From Christensenella sp. UBA6880 (GTDB taxonomy: Bacteria; Bacillota; Clostridia; Christensenellales; CAG-917), in the NCBI GenBank assembly GCA_002449145.1, contig DKCG01000026.1, forward strand, positions 87,621 to 151,620: a DNA stretch of 64,000 nt. The letters run 5' to 3'. This document shows, piece after piece, positions 41,074 to 49,398 of the stretch. Positions within the stretch are counted from its first letter, which is position 1. Each line of letters opens with the position of its first letter. Under the pieces are notes generated by a model. That model was not told the DNA's origin and ran no database searches. It worked only from the letters and a program-made list of their open reading frames with translations. The translations under genes were made by a program, and so were the position numbers.

Positions 41074-43890
41074 ATGAGTATCGACAAAATTTACATCAAA
41101 GGCGCGAGGGAAAACAACCTCAAAAACATCGACCTAGAAATACCGCGCGACAAACTCGTCGTGTTCACGGGATTGAGCGGAAGCGGCAAATCGTCGCTTG
41201 CGTTCGACACCATTTTTGCGGAAGGACAAAGACGTTACGTCGAAAGCCTTTCCAGTTACGCGCGTATGTTCCTCGGTCAAATGCAAAAACCCGACGTGGA
41301 CTACATCGAAGGTCTTTCCCCCGCCGTTTCAATCGACCAAAAAACGACCTCGCACAACCCTCGCTCGACCGTGGGTACGGTGACGGAAATTTACGACTAT
41401 TTTCGCTTGCTGTTTGCAAGAATCGGCACGCCGCATTGCCCCAAGTGCGGACGTGAAATCGAACGTCAAACGGTTGACCAAATCTGCGACAAGATTATGG
41501 AAAGAGAGGGCTCAAAACTTCAACTTCTCGCACCCGTCGTGAGAGGTAGAAAGGGCGAGTACCGCAAGGAACTCGAACAATTCAAGCGCGCGGGCTACGT
41601 CCGCGTAAGGGTGGACGGGGTGAACTACACCCTCGACGAGGAAATAAAACTCGACAAAAACGTCAAGCACAACATAAGCGTGGTTATCGACAGAATCGTG
41701 GTTAAGGACGGTTCGCAACGCCGCATATCCGATGCAATCGAAAACGCGATAAAACTGTCCGAAGGGCTTGTGATTGCCGACTTCGACGGCGAAGAAGTGC
41801 TTTATTCCACGAAGTACGCTTGCCCCGATTGCGATTTGAGTTTCGAGGAACTCACGCCGAGGTTGTTCTCGTTCAACAATCCGTACGGCGCGTGTCCCGA
41901 ATGCGGCGGACTCGGATTCCGCAACGAAATCGACGTAAATCTGCTCGTCACCGACTGGAACAAATCCCTCAGAGAGGGCGCGATAAAGGTAAGCGGCTGG
42001 GACGCGGGACATATGTCGCAAATGCAGTTCAGGGCGCTTTCGCAAGCGTACGGATTTTCTCTCGATACGCCGATTAAAGACTTGCCGCAAAATATCCTCG
42101 ACATCATCTTTTACGGCAACGACGGCGACCGTATTCCTATGGAATACAACTCGCGCACGTTCAGTGGTTTCTACAAGGCGAGTTACGAGGGCGTTGCGAG
42201 AAACCTTATGCGCCGATTCAACGAAACGGACAGCGAACTCATAAAGAACGAGATTTCCAAGTATATGAAAGAAGTGCCTTGCTCCAAGTGCGGCGGAAAG
42301 AGGCTCAAACCCGAAGCCCTCGCAGTCACGATTGCGGGCAAGAATATATACGAACTCACCGAGATGTCCATATCGAAACTCAAAGACTTTATGCAGTCTC
42401 TTACGCTCACCGACACGCAACATCTTATTGCGGACAGAATTATCAAAGAGATTTGCGCAAGGCTCGACTTTTTGATTAACGTAGGACTGGATTATCTAAC
42501 TCTTTCGCGTTCGGCAACCACTTTGAGCGGCGGCGAGTCGCAACGAATCCGCCTTGCAACCCAAATCGGAAGCGGACTTACGGGCGTTTTGTACATTCTC
42601 GACGAGCCGAGCATAGGCTTGCACCAAAAGGATAATCAACGCCTTTTGCAATCCCTCAAAAATTTGCGCGATATAGGCAACACTCTCATCGTCGTCGAAC
42701 ACGACGAGGAAACCATACGCAGTGCGGATTATATCGTCGATATAGGCCCGGGCGCGGGCGTACACGGCGGCAACGTCGTTGCGCGCGGTAGCGTCGAGGA
42801 CGTCATAAAGAGCAAGGACAGCATAACGGGCAAGTATCTGAGCGGCGAACTCTCGATACCCGTTCCCATTGCAAGACGCTCGTCAAACGGCAAGTCAATC
42901 GTCATAAAGGGCGCAAGACAAAACAACCTCAAAAACGTTGACGTCGAGATTCCGCTCGGCGTATTCAACTGCGTAACGGGCGTGTCGGGCAGCGGCAAAT
43001 CCTCGCTCGTCAACGAAGTGCTTTATCCCGCGCTTTCAAACGCGCTTATGCGCTCGAACGTCAAACAAGGCAACTACGACAGTATCGAGGGCATCGAAAA
43101 CGTGGACAAGGTCATTTGCATAGACCAAAGCCCGATAGGCAAAACGCCTCGCTCGAACCCCGCAACGTATACGGGCGTTTTCGGCGATATTAGGGAACTG
43201 TTCGCAACCCTTCCCGATTCCAAAGCGAGAGGCTACACCGCGGGCAGATTTTCCTTCAACGTCAACGGCGGCAGATGCGAGCATTGCGGCGGCGACGGCA
43301 TAATCAAAATCGAAATGCACTTCCTTCCCGACGTGTACGTTCCTTGCGAAGTCTGCAAGGGTGCAAGATACAACCGCGAAACCCTCGAAGTGCGCTACAA
43401 AGGCAAAAATATCAGCGACGTGCTCGATATGACAATCGAGGAAGCCACCGAGTTCTTTGCCAACATACCCAAAATCAAAAACAAAATCAAAACCCTCAAC
43501 GACGTCGGTCTCGGCTACGTCAAACTCGGTCAGTCCTCAACCACTTTGAGCGGCGGCGAAGCGCAACGCGTCAAACTCGCAACCGAACTTTCTCGCCGTT
43601 CCACCGGCAAAACCGTCTATATCCTCGACGAACCGACGACCGGACTTCACACCCACGACGTTGCCAAACTCATCACCATTCTCGACCGTCTCGTCGAGCA
43701 AGGCAACACCGTCGTCGTTATCGAGCATAATCTCGACGTCGTCAAAGTTGCCGACAACATCATCGACCTCGGACCCGACGGCGGCGACCGCGGCGGAACG
43801 ATAGTCGCGCAAGGAACACCGGAAGAGGTTGCACTTGTGGCTCGTTCATACACCGGTCAATTCCTTAAAACCGTGCTATTTGGCGAATAA
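41074..43890 (+). CDS. uvrA: excinuclease ABC subunit A
   Basis: 938 residues. Two ABC domains with Walker A GLSGSGKSSLAF (about 31-42) and GVSGSGKSSLVN, signatures LSGGESQRIRLA and LSGGEAQRVKLA, and Walker B LYILDEPSIGLH and VYILDEPTTGLH. Zinc-binding cysteines are in CPDCDLSF/CPECGGLG and CEHCGGDGI/CEVCKGARY. It recognises bulky DNA lesions and loads UvrB. The last codons (LFGE and stop) lie in CTATTTGGCGAATAACTGCG, a sequence repeated at two intergenic sites. Confidence 0.97.
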   Translation: MSIDKIYIKGARENNLKNIDLEIPRDKLVVFTGLSGSGKSSLAFDTIFAEGQRRYVESLSSYARMFLGQMQKPDVDYIEGLSPAVSIDQKTTSHNPRSTVGTVTEIYDYFRLLFARIGTPHCPKCGREIERQTVDQICDKIMEREGSKLQLLAPVVRGRKGEYRKELEQFKRAGYVRVRVDGVNYTLDEEIKLDKNVKHNISVVIDRIVVKDGSQRRISDAIENAIKLSEGLVIADFDGEEVLYSTKYACPDCDLSFEELTPRLFSFNNPYGACPECGGLGFRNEIDVNLLVTDWNKSLREGAIKVSGWDAGHMSQMQFRALSQAYGFSLDTPIKDLPQNILDIIFYGNDGDRIPMEYNSRTFSGFYKASYEGVARNLMRRFNETDSELIKNEISKYMKEVPCSKCGGKRLKPEALAVTIAGKNIYELTEMSISKLKDFMQSLTLTDTQHLIADRIIKEICARLDFLINVGLDYLTLSRSATTLSGGESQRIRLATQIGSGLTGVLYILDEPSIGLHQKDNQRLLQSLKNLRDIGNTLIVVEHDEETIRSADYIVDIGPGAGVHGGNVVARGSVEDVIKSKDSITGKYLSGELSIPVPIARRSSNGKSIVIKGARQNNLKNVDVEIPLGVFNCVTGVSGSGKSSLVNEVLYPALSNALMRSNVKQGNYDSIEGIENVDKVICIDQSPIGKTPRSNPATYTGVFGDIRELFATLPDSKARGYTAGRFSFNVNGGRCEHCGGDGIIKIEMHFLPDVYVPCEVCKGARYNRETLEVRYKGKNISDVLDMTIEEATEFFANIPKIKNKIKTLNDVGLGYVKLGQSSTTLSGGEAQRVKLATELSRRSTGKTVYILDEPTTGLHTHDVAKLITILDRLVEQGNTVVVIEHNLDVVKVADNIIDLGPDGGDRGGTIVAQGTPEEVALVARSYTGQFLKTVLFGE

Positions 43891-44155
43891 CTGCGTCAAT
43901 AAATGTGCGTATTAGCAGACGGAACACGAGCCGCAAGGCGGCGAGCCTATGAGCGCCGAACTTGACGGACAGTACAAGCGACTGCGCCGTCTGTTGGCCA
44001 CTGCCTGGCGCACAAAGCGCAGTGGCATAATGAGAGAACGATACTTTTCTATGTGAGTGCCGACTTCCCCTCTTGCGAACGATGTGCAATATTGTAGAAA
44101 ATTGGCGTAGGTTTGAGCAATAGGGGAAAGCCCGAAGGGAAGGGGTGATGTGTTT
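43873..44155. repeat. dispersed repeats: 5' part of nested-hairpin element then copy B3
   Basis: CTATTTGGCGAATAACTGCGTCA (the lead-in of the D elements) covers the uvrA stop but no hairpin core follows. It runs into family B: CAGACGGAACACGAGCCGCAAG, then GTTGGCCACTGCCTGGCGCA, then AATAGGGGAAAGCCCGAAGG, as at 1,018-1,450. No gene between 43,891 and 44,216. Confidence 0.8.
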
Positions 44156-44216
44156 TTTTTGGGTACACGATGAACACTCGTGTATAAAAAGAAACGAATA
44201 TGAAGAGGGTAACTCT

Positions 44217-45056
44217 ATGATAAAACTTGTAGACTTCTTGAATATCGAAGATTGCGACTTGGCAAAGTATAAAATCCATTTCGCTATCGGAACAAAAGAT
44301 AAAAACGAACCCTATCAAATCTTCTTGACGGGCGGTTTCGACGAGTGGCAAAGCATACAAACCAACAAGAATTTCAATTTGGATTATGTCGTTTCTCTCG
44401 TCTATTACAAGAAAAATATTTGGATGTTTGCGGGCGTATTCAAAGTAAACGGCGAACCGTGCGAAATAGAGTATAAAGGCAAGCGACATTGGAAGTATGC
44501 TTTGGAAAAAACCGACGTTCAAAGCGATATGATAGGCAAGTGCTTTTTCGAGTACAAGAAAGAATTTCGCGCGTCCTATCCGACAATGACGTTAAAGCCG
44601 AAAAACGGCGCAGCGTTGAGCGATATTCAAATTGCTTTTATAAACGAAAAGCGCGCGACGATAAACGATTTCGACGGTTTCGACAAAATCAATATTCCGT
44701 ATTCGACATTAAAATATATCGTTGACAACAACTTGCCGTCTTGGAAAACCGCTCTTTCAAACGTGAAAGGCGTGTACATAATCGTCGATACCAAAAACGG
44801 AAAACAATATGTCGGAAGCGCATACGGCAACGAGTGCATTTGGCAACGCTGGCAAGCGTATGCAAAAACGGGACACGGCGGAAACGCCGAACTGAAAAAG
44901 ATTCTCGAACAGCACGGCGAGGATTACAAAAACAATTTCAAATATTCGATTTTGGAAGTGTGCAACTTAAATCTCGGCAACGATTACGTCATAGCGCGAG
45001 AGTCGTACTGGAAAGAAGTTTTGATGACAAGAGAGTACGGATTAAACAAAAACTAA
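44217..45056 (+). CDS. GIY-YIG nuclease-domain protein
   Basis: 279 residues from ATG 44217 (AGAGGG upstream); upstream in-frame codons lie in a repeat and are not used. C-terminal GIY-YIG domain (about 185-279): GVYIIVDTKNGKQYVGSAYG with both motif halves, the catalytic Arg in WQRWQAYAK, and ARESYWKEVL with the metal-binding Glu. The N-terminal roughly 180 residues resemble a domain often fused to GIY-YIG in restriction-like or phage-related proteins (SWKTALSNVKG link). A DNA endonuclease role is likely; biological role unknown. Flanked by repeats, with its own terminator. Confidence 0.8.
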   Translation: MIKLVDFLNIEDCDLAKYKIHFAIGTKDKNEPYQIFLTGGFDEWQSIQTNKNFNLDYVVSLVYYKKNIWMFAGVFKVNGEPCEIEYKGKRHWKYALEKTDVQSDMIGKCFFEYKKEFRASYPTMTLKPKNGAALSDIQIAFINEKRATINDFDGFDKINIPYSTLKYIVDNNLPSWKTALSNVKGVYIIVDTKNGKQYVGSAYGNECIWQRWQAYAKTGHGGNAELKKILEQHGEDYKNNFKYSILEVCNLNLGNDYVIARESYWKEVLMTREYGLNKN

Positions 45057-45061
45057 TAAAT

Positions 45062-45091
45062 AAAAAATCGAGCAATGCGCTCGATTTTTTT
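45062..45091. terminator. bidirectional terminator
   Basis: AAAAAATCGAGC-aatg-CGCTCGATTTTTTT: A-run and T-run flank stem AATCGAGC/GCTCGATT. Lies between the converging GIY-YIG gene and the isopropylmalate-dehydrogenase-like gene. Confidence 0.88.
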
Positions 45092-45107
45092 GTTCGTTTT
45101 TTATTGG

Positions 45108-45920
45108 TTATTTCTCGATTCCGAATGAGTTTTTGAGCATAAAGCGGATTAATGATTCGACGGAAGGGATTTCGCGAGCGGACGTTTGCACGAATCCGTA
45201 CATCGCAAGAGTGGTGTCGCACACGTACGAGATTGAGGGCGTTTCGTCCAAGCAACTCTTTGCGGTTTGTGTGAGTATATCGCCGAAAAGGGCGGTTGTG
45301 ACGACAACGTCGAGCGAGGTCGGATTCGAGATTATCGCGTCTACGGTTGCCGAAACGTCTTGCATATCCACCGACACGAAAGGATAATCTTCGTTGACGT
45401 CGGCAACGATTTTGCGCCACAGTTTGGAAGTGGTGAGTTTGTCCGCTTTGTCGGCAAGCGTAAGCGTGCGGCGAGAGTCGTTTGCAAGTTCGTACGCAAC
45501 GCGTGCGGTGCGCTCGATTTCAAGTTCGCTGTACCTTTCGACGTCGTATGCTTCGCGACCGAAAGCGGCGTTGTTGGCAAAGCCTTTTTCGCCCTCGTAT
45601 ATTCCGCCGTTTTTGTCTTGAACGATACAAAAACCGTGGTTTACGTCGTCGTTTCGACGTGAAAAAGCCGTGATTTGCGCATATAAGCCGAGTTGTTTGC
45701 GTACGGAATCGACGGCGAGTTCTTCTTGCTTATTGCTTGCAAAAAACAAGATTGCGTTTGCCGATTTCGCCTTTTCGATTACGTTTTCGTCGGACAAATT
45801 CATCGTTTGAAAATCAAACTTGACGTACTCGTTTTCGTATGCGGAAACGGTCTTTTTCGCTTTCTCGAAAAAGTCGGTTGCAAAGTCGTTGTTCGTGTTT
45901 ATCAAAAGTATGTCGTTCAT
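45108..45920 (-). CDS. degenerate isocitrate/isopropylmalate dehydrogenase-like protein
   Basis: 270 residues against about 350 in the family. Clearly related parts: VRKQLGLYAQ, GGIYEGEKG, YSELEIERTARVAYELA, ADKADKLTTSKLWRKIV (catalytic Lys kept) and LDVVVTTALFGDIL. Missing or changed: the substrate Arg of the LRP motif, the metal Asp of the HMYVDN-type motif, the second Asp of GDILSD (here GDILTQ) and the whole NAD-binding GSAPDIAG loop. It is therefore unlikely to be an active dehydrogenase, though the frame is intact over 270 codons. No leu or ilv genes are nearby. A TATAAT on the minus strand ends about 12 bases before the ATG, so the message may lack a leader. Confidence 0.7.
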   Translation of the reverse strand: MNDILLINTNNDFATDFFEKAKKTVSAYENEYVKFDFQTMNLSDENVIEKAKSANAILFFASNKQEELAVDSVRKQLGLYAQITAFSRRNDDVNHGFCIVQDKNGGIYEGEKGFANNAAFGREAYDVERYSELEIERTARVAYELANDSRRTLTLADKADKLTTSKLWRKIVADVNEDYPFVSVDMQDVSATVDAIISNPTSLDVVVTTALFGDILTQTAKSCLDETPSISYVCDTTLAMYGFVQTSAREIPSVESLIRFMLKNSFGIEK

Positions 45921-46109
45921 ATGCGCGCGTTTATTATATTTGTTAGAATAAGGATATATTAAACCAAATAAAAAAGCGGGTCAAACGGTATTTTGTGCGC
46001 GATTATGCGTATAATCTGTCAAAAATGTATAAATATACCGAATAATTATAAATTTATTCATAAAATTCAAAAAAATATAAAAATTTTGATAAATTTTATG
46101 CAAAAACGG

Positions 46110-46138
46110 TTGCAAAAATAAATGTTGCTTGCTATTAT
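46110..46138 (+). promoter_or_regulatory. promoter of the amino-acid ABC transporter operon
   Basis: TTGCAA (46110-46115), 17-base spacer, TATTAT (46133-46138). Ribosome binding site CGGAGA follows. The gap from 45,921 is otherwise AT-rich, with nothing else recognised. Confidence 0.65.
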
Positions 46139-46182
46139 ATGTCGGTACGTTAAAAATATAAGTTTTTCGGAGATATAAAACT

Positions 46183-47061
46183 ATGAAAAAAATGGCAAAA
46201 ATCGTTGTTTCGTTTATGCTCGTCGCAGTGGTTATCGGCGCGAGTTTCGCGCTCGTTGCGTGCAATGGCGACGATAAAAATTACGTTGCCGTCGCGGCAA
46301 TCGACCTTCTTCAAGAGGACTTCGGCATTGCCGTCAAAAAGGGCAACACGGCTCTTTTGAACGCTGTCAACGTCGTTGTCGACGAGTGGCTCGCAAACGG
46401 CAAAATGAATCAATATATGGATTACTATTCCGCGCTTGCAAACGAGGAAAAGGGCGGCGAGAGCGCAGTTGCGCCAGACGGATTGCAAACGAGTTGGGAT
46501 TTCGGTTCGGCAACCGAAGTCGTGACTATGTACACCGAATCGGGTTTTGCGCCGTACGAGTTCTACAAGGGCGAAAACATCGTCGGACTCGACGTTGCGA
46601 TTATGTCGCAAGTTGCCGTCAGTCTCGGCAAAAAACTCGAAGTGAAAGACGTGGTGTTTGACGTCGTTGCGACGAACGTTGCAAATTCGACGGGCGACGC
46701 TGTCGGCGCGGCGGGAATCACAATCAACGACGAGCGTAAGCAAATCGTTGATTTCAGCAACGTGTATTCGAGTTCCACTCTCGTCATCGTGTCAGAAAAC
46801 GGTCAGTATTCGAGCGTCAAGGACCTTGCGGGCAAAACCGTAGGTGTGCAAGAAGGCACGAGCGGCGACCTCATAATCAGCGCGGCAAAGGGTGCGGGAT
46901 ATACCTATGAAAACGAGGACGGACAAGACGTCACCGTCACGGCGGCGGGCGCGACCGTCAAGCAATACAAGCAATACGCGCTCGCTTTGCAAGACCTCAA
47001 AAACGGACGCATCGACGCAATTCTTATGGACAAAATCCCTGCCGAATTGATGCTCAAATAA
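46183..47061 (+). CDS. amino-acid-type solute-binding lipoprotein, apparently circularly permuted
   Basis: 292 residues; lipobox LVAC (Cys about 27). The SBP_bac_3 family normally runs from the PPFEF strand to the final segment (Y)GIAVKKGN...G. Here that final segment comes first: DFGIAVKKGNTALLNAVNVV and DEWLANGKMNQYMDYY at about 46-85. After a linker come the usual first parts, FAPYEFYKGENIVGLDVAIM (about 122-141), then GITINDERKQIVDFSNVYSS and DLAGKTVGVQEGTSGDLI. The protein ends right after LQDLKNGRIDAILMDKIPAE, where the GIAV segment would normally follow. All parts of the fold are present, in permuted order. Permease and ATPase genes follow. Confidence 0.85.
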   Translation: MKKMAKIVVSFMLVAVVIGASFALVACNGDDKNYVAVAAIDLLQEDFGIAVKKGNTALLNAVNVVVDEWLANGKMNQYMDYYSALANEEKGGESAVAPDGLQTSWDFGSATEVVTMYTESGFAPYEFYKGENIVGLDVAIMSQVAVSLGKKLEVKDVVFDVVATNVANSTGDAVGAAGITINDERKQIVDFSNVYSSSTLVIVSENGQYSSVKDLAGKTVGVQEGTSGDLIISAAKGAGYTYENEDGQDVTVTAAGATVKQYKQYALALQDLKNGRIDAILMDKIPAELMLK

Positions 47062-47080
47062 TGCCGAAACGGGTGATATA

Positions 47081-47830
47081 ATGATTCTTTCAGCAACGAT
47101 TTCCGAGCGGCTTTACCGCGCGTTCATATACGACGACAGATACAAACTGTATTTTCAAGGACTTGGAAACACACTGCTCATCGCTTTGCTTGCCACGCTC
47201 ATAGGCGTGGCTATCGGCGTAGTTTTGGCAATGATAAACTACGTCAGCAAAAAAACGGGCAAACTCAAAGTGCTTTCGACGATATCCAAAACGTACATAA
47301 TGATTATTCGCGGCACGCCCGTAGTGCTTCAACTGTTCATAATGTACTTCGTGGTGCTTGCCTCGTCCGACAACGGCATTTTCATAGGCGCGTTGACGTT
47401 CGGACTCAATTCGGGCGCATACGTTGCCGAGATAGTAAGGGCGGGCTTTGAAAGCGTTGATTACGGACAAATGGAAGCGGGCAGGTCGCTCGGTATGTCC
47501 ACGTCGCAAACTATGATAAAGGTCGTCACGCCGCAAGCGGTGCGCAACGTGTTGCCCCCACTTTTCAACGAGTTTATAACACTCGTCAAGGAAACGGCAA
47601 TCGTCGGCTACGTCGGCATACTCGACCTCGGCAAAGTCCCCGGGATTATCCAATCGAGGACGTTCGATTATCTTTTCCCGCTCTTGATTGCGGCGTGTAT
47701 GTATCTGATAATCGTTATGGGGCTTACGGGCATACTCAAACTCGTGGAAAAGCAGATGGCAAAGACCGACCGCAACTATACGCGCATTAAAGTGCGCGGC
47801 AAGAAAAAAGAATTTATCGAGGAGGCGTAA
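47081..47830 (+). CDS. amino-acid ABC transporter permease
   Basis: 249 residues, about five membrane helices. HisM/GlnP-type features: LGNTLLIALLATLIGVAIGV, RGTPVVLQLFIMYF and the EAA loop EAGRSLGMSTSQTMIKVV...PQAVRN, which contacts the ATPase. A single permease gene suggests a homodimer. Lies 19 bases after the binding-protein gene and three before the ATPase gene, so the three form one operon. Substrate probably a polar amino acid; not assignable. Confidence 0.92.
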   Translation: MILSATISERLYRAFIYDDRYKLYFQGLGNTLLIALLATLIGVAIGVVLAMINYVSKKTGKLKVLSTISKTYIMIIRGTPVVLQLFIMYFVVLASSDNGIFIGALTFGLNSGAYVAEIVRAGFESVDYGQMEAGRSLGMSTSQTMIKVVTPQAVRNVLPPLFNEFITLVKETAIVGYVGILDLGKVPGIIQSRTFDYLFPLLIAACMYLIIVMGLTGILKLVEKQMAKTDRNYTRIKVRGKKKEFIEEA

Positions 47831-47833
47831 GGT

Positions 47834-48901
47834 ATGTTGAGCGCAATAAATCTGACAAAAAAATTCGGCGATTTGCTCGTGCTCGACGACATCACCGAAA
47901 CGATAAACGAGGGTGAAAGGGTCGTAATCGTAGGTCCGAGCGGCGGAGGCAAATCAACGTTTTTGCGTTGCCTAAACTGCCTCGAAGACCCGACCGCGGG
48001 CAAGATTATGTTCGACGGCGTGGACCTTGCCGACCTAAAAGTTGACATCAACGAACAGCGTGAAAAAATGGGTATGGTTTTTCAACAATTCAACCTGTTT
48101 AACAATATGACTGTCAAGAAAAACATCACGCTCGCACCCGTTCAAATCGGCGTAAAAAATATGCGCAAAGCAAAGCGCAAAAACGCCTTCGTACCCGTGT
48201 ACAACAAGTGGTATTCGCTTTTCGGCGCGGCGTACAACAAGAAAGTGGACAAAAAGGTCGAAACGCTCAAATCCAAACTTGAAACATTAAATTCGCAACT
48301 TAAACCTATCGTTTCTGCGTGGGAAAGCACTAAATCGACGAAGGAAATAAGCGGCAAAACGTACGCCGTTTACGACCCTAAACTTACCAAACAAAAACTC
48401 GGCTTGACTGAAAAAATCGAGCAGACCGAGCGCAAAATAACTCACGCTACTCACGCCGAGCCAAAGAGCGTTCAGCCTCTCGTTTACACTTCGAAAAAGC
48501 AAATCAAAGAGGATGCCGAAAAGCGTGCGGACGAACTTTTGAAACGCATAGGACTCGAAAGCAAAGCGGACGTTTATCCCTCGACTTTGAGCGGCGGACA
48601 GAAACAGCGCGTTGCAATCGCGCGTGCGCTTGCAATGAATCCCAAAGTTATGCTTTTCGACGAGCCTACGTCGGCGCTTGACCCCGAAATGGTGGGCGAG
48701 GTTCTCGACCTCATAAAGCAAGTTGCAAACGAGGGTATGACGATGGTTATCGTCACGCACGAAATGGCGTTTGCAAGAGAGGTCGGCACGAGAATTTTGT
48801 TTATGGCGCAAGGCAAGATTTTGGAACAAGCCTCGCCCGAAGAATTCTTCACGAATCCGAAATGCGACAGACTTAAAGAGTTTTTGAGAAAGGTCTTATA
48901 A
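47834..48901 (+). CDS. amino-acid ABC transporter ATPase with ~110-residue insertion
   Basis: 355 residues; the family is about 240-255. Walker A GPSGGGKST (34-42), Q-loop MVFQQFNLF (about 81-89), signature LSGGQKQRVAIA (about 252), Walker B VMLFDEPTSALD and switch His in VTHEMAFAREVG are all intact. Between NITLAPVQIGVKNMRK and the normal ADELLKRIGL helix lies an extra segment (about 113-223), Lys-rich with a probable coiled coil (KVETLKSKLETLNSQLK and KLGLTEKIEQTERK). It falls in the helical subdomain that touches the permease. Reading frame and codon style match the rest. Confidence 0.92.
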   Translation: MLSAINLTKKFGDLLVLDDITETINEGERVVIVGPSGGGKSTFLRCLNCLEDPTAGKIMFDGVDLADLKVDINEQREKMGMVFQQFNLFNNMTVKKNITLAPVQIGVKNMRKAKRKNAFVPVYNKWYSLFGAAYNKKVDKKVETLKSKLETLNSQLKPIVSAWESTKSTKEISGKTYAVYDPKLTKQKLGLTEKIEQTERKITHATHAEPKSVQPLVYTSKKQIKEDAEKRADELLKRIGLESKADVYPSTLSGGQKQRVAIARALAMNPKVMLFDEPTSALDPEMVGEVLDLIKQVANEGMTMVIVTHEMAFAREVGTRILFMAQGKILEQASPEEFFTNPKCDRLKEFLRKVL

Positions 48902-48934
48902 AAAAATCCTCGCAAACTTGCGAGGATTTTTTTT
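48901..48934 (+). terminator. terminator of the amino-acid transporter operon
   Basis: AAATCCTCGCAA-ac-TTGCGAGGATTT followed by a long T-run; begins at the ATPase stop codon. Confidence 0.9.
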
Positions 48935-48937
48935 CAG

Positions 48938-49290
48938 TGAATTAATAATTAATAATTTAGGGCGGGGCACAAGCAAAAATCATCGCAGAGGTGATGACAA
49001 TGCACATAAATGTGAATTGTCAAAACCTCGCTTGATTTATTGCTCTACTAACCGCGCAGAGAATTTGTGCTATCAATTCAAGTACGGATAAAAACTCACG
49101 CCACAATTTCGCCAAATTATCTGCTTGGTAAAAGCGTGCTATGCACGCAAGCGGTAAATTTGAACGGCGGTTGGGCGCGACGCGTTAAACAACACATTCG
49201 GTGAATGTGTTGTAGCCAAAGCGAACGAGGCGGATTGCCTCGCAAACGCCGAAGTCCAAACACGTGAGGAAGGGGGAAGTTTTATTTAAG
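48938..49290. repeat. dispersed repeats: short A copy and full copy C3
   Basis: AATTAATAATTAATAATTTA then GGGCGGGGC (48,941-48,970) is a shortened family A. From 49,045 to 49,285 is family C (ACTAACCGCGCAGAGAATTT, AATTTCGCCAAATTATCTGC, palindrome AACACATTCggtGAATGTGTT, end CACGTGAGGAAGGGGGAAG). No gene from 48,902 to 49,398. Confidence 0.85.
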
Positions 49291-49398
49291 ATTTTAGTTA
49301 GAATGCAAACTTTAAGGCAAAGATATAAGACTTTACAAATATTTATAAAAATGTTAATATATAATATCATAAAATAATTGTGGGCGCGCGTTGCGCAT

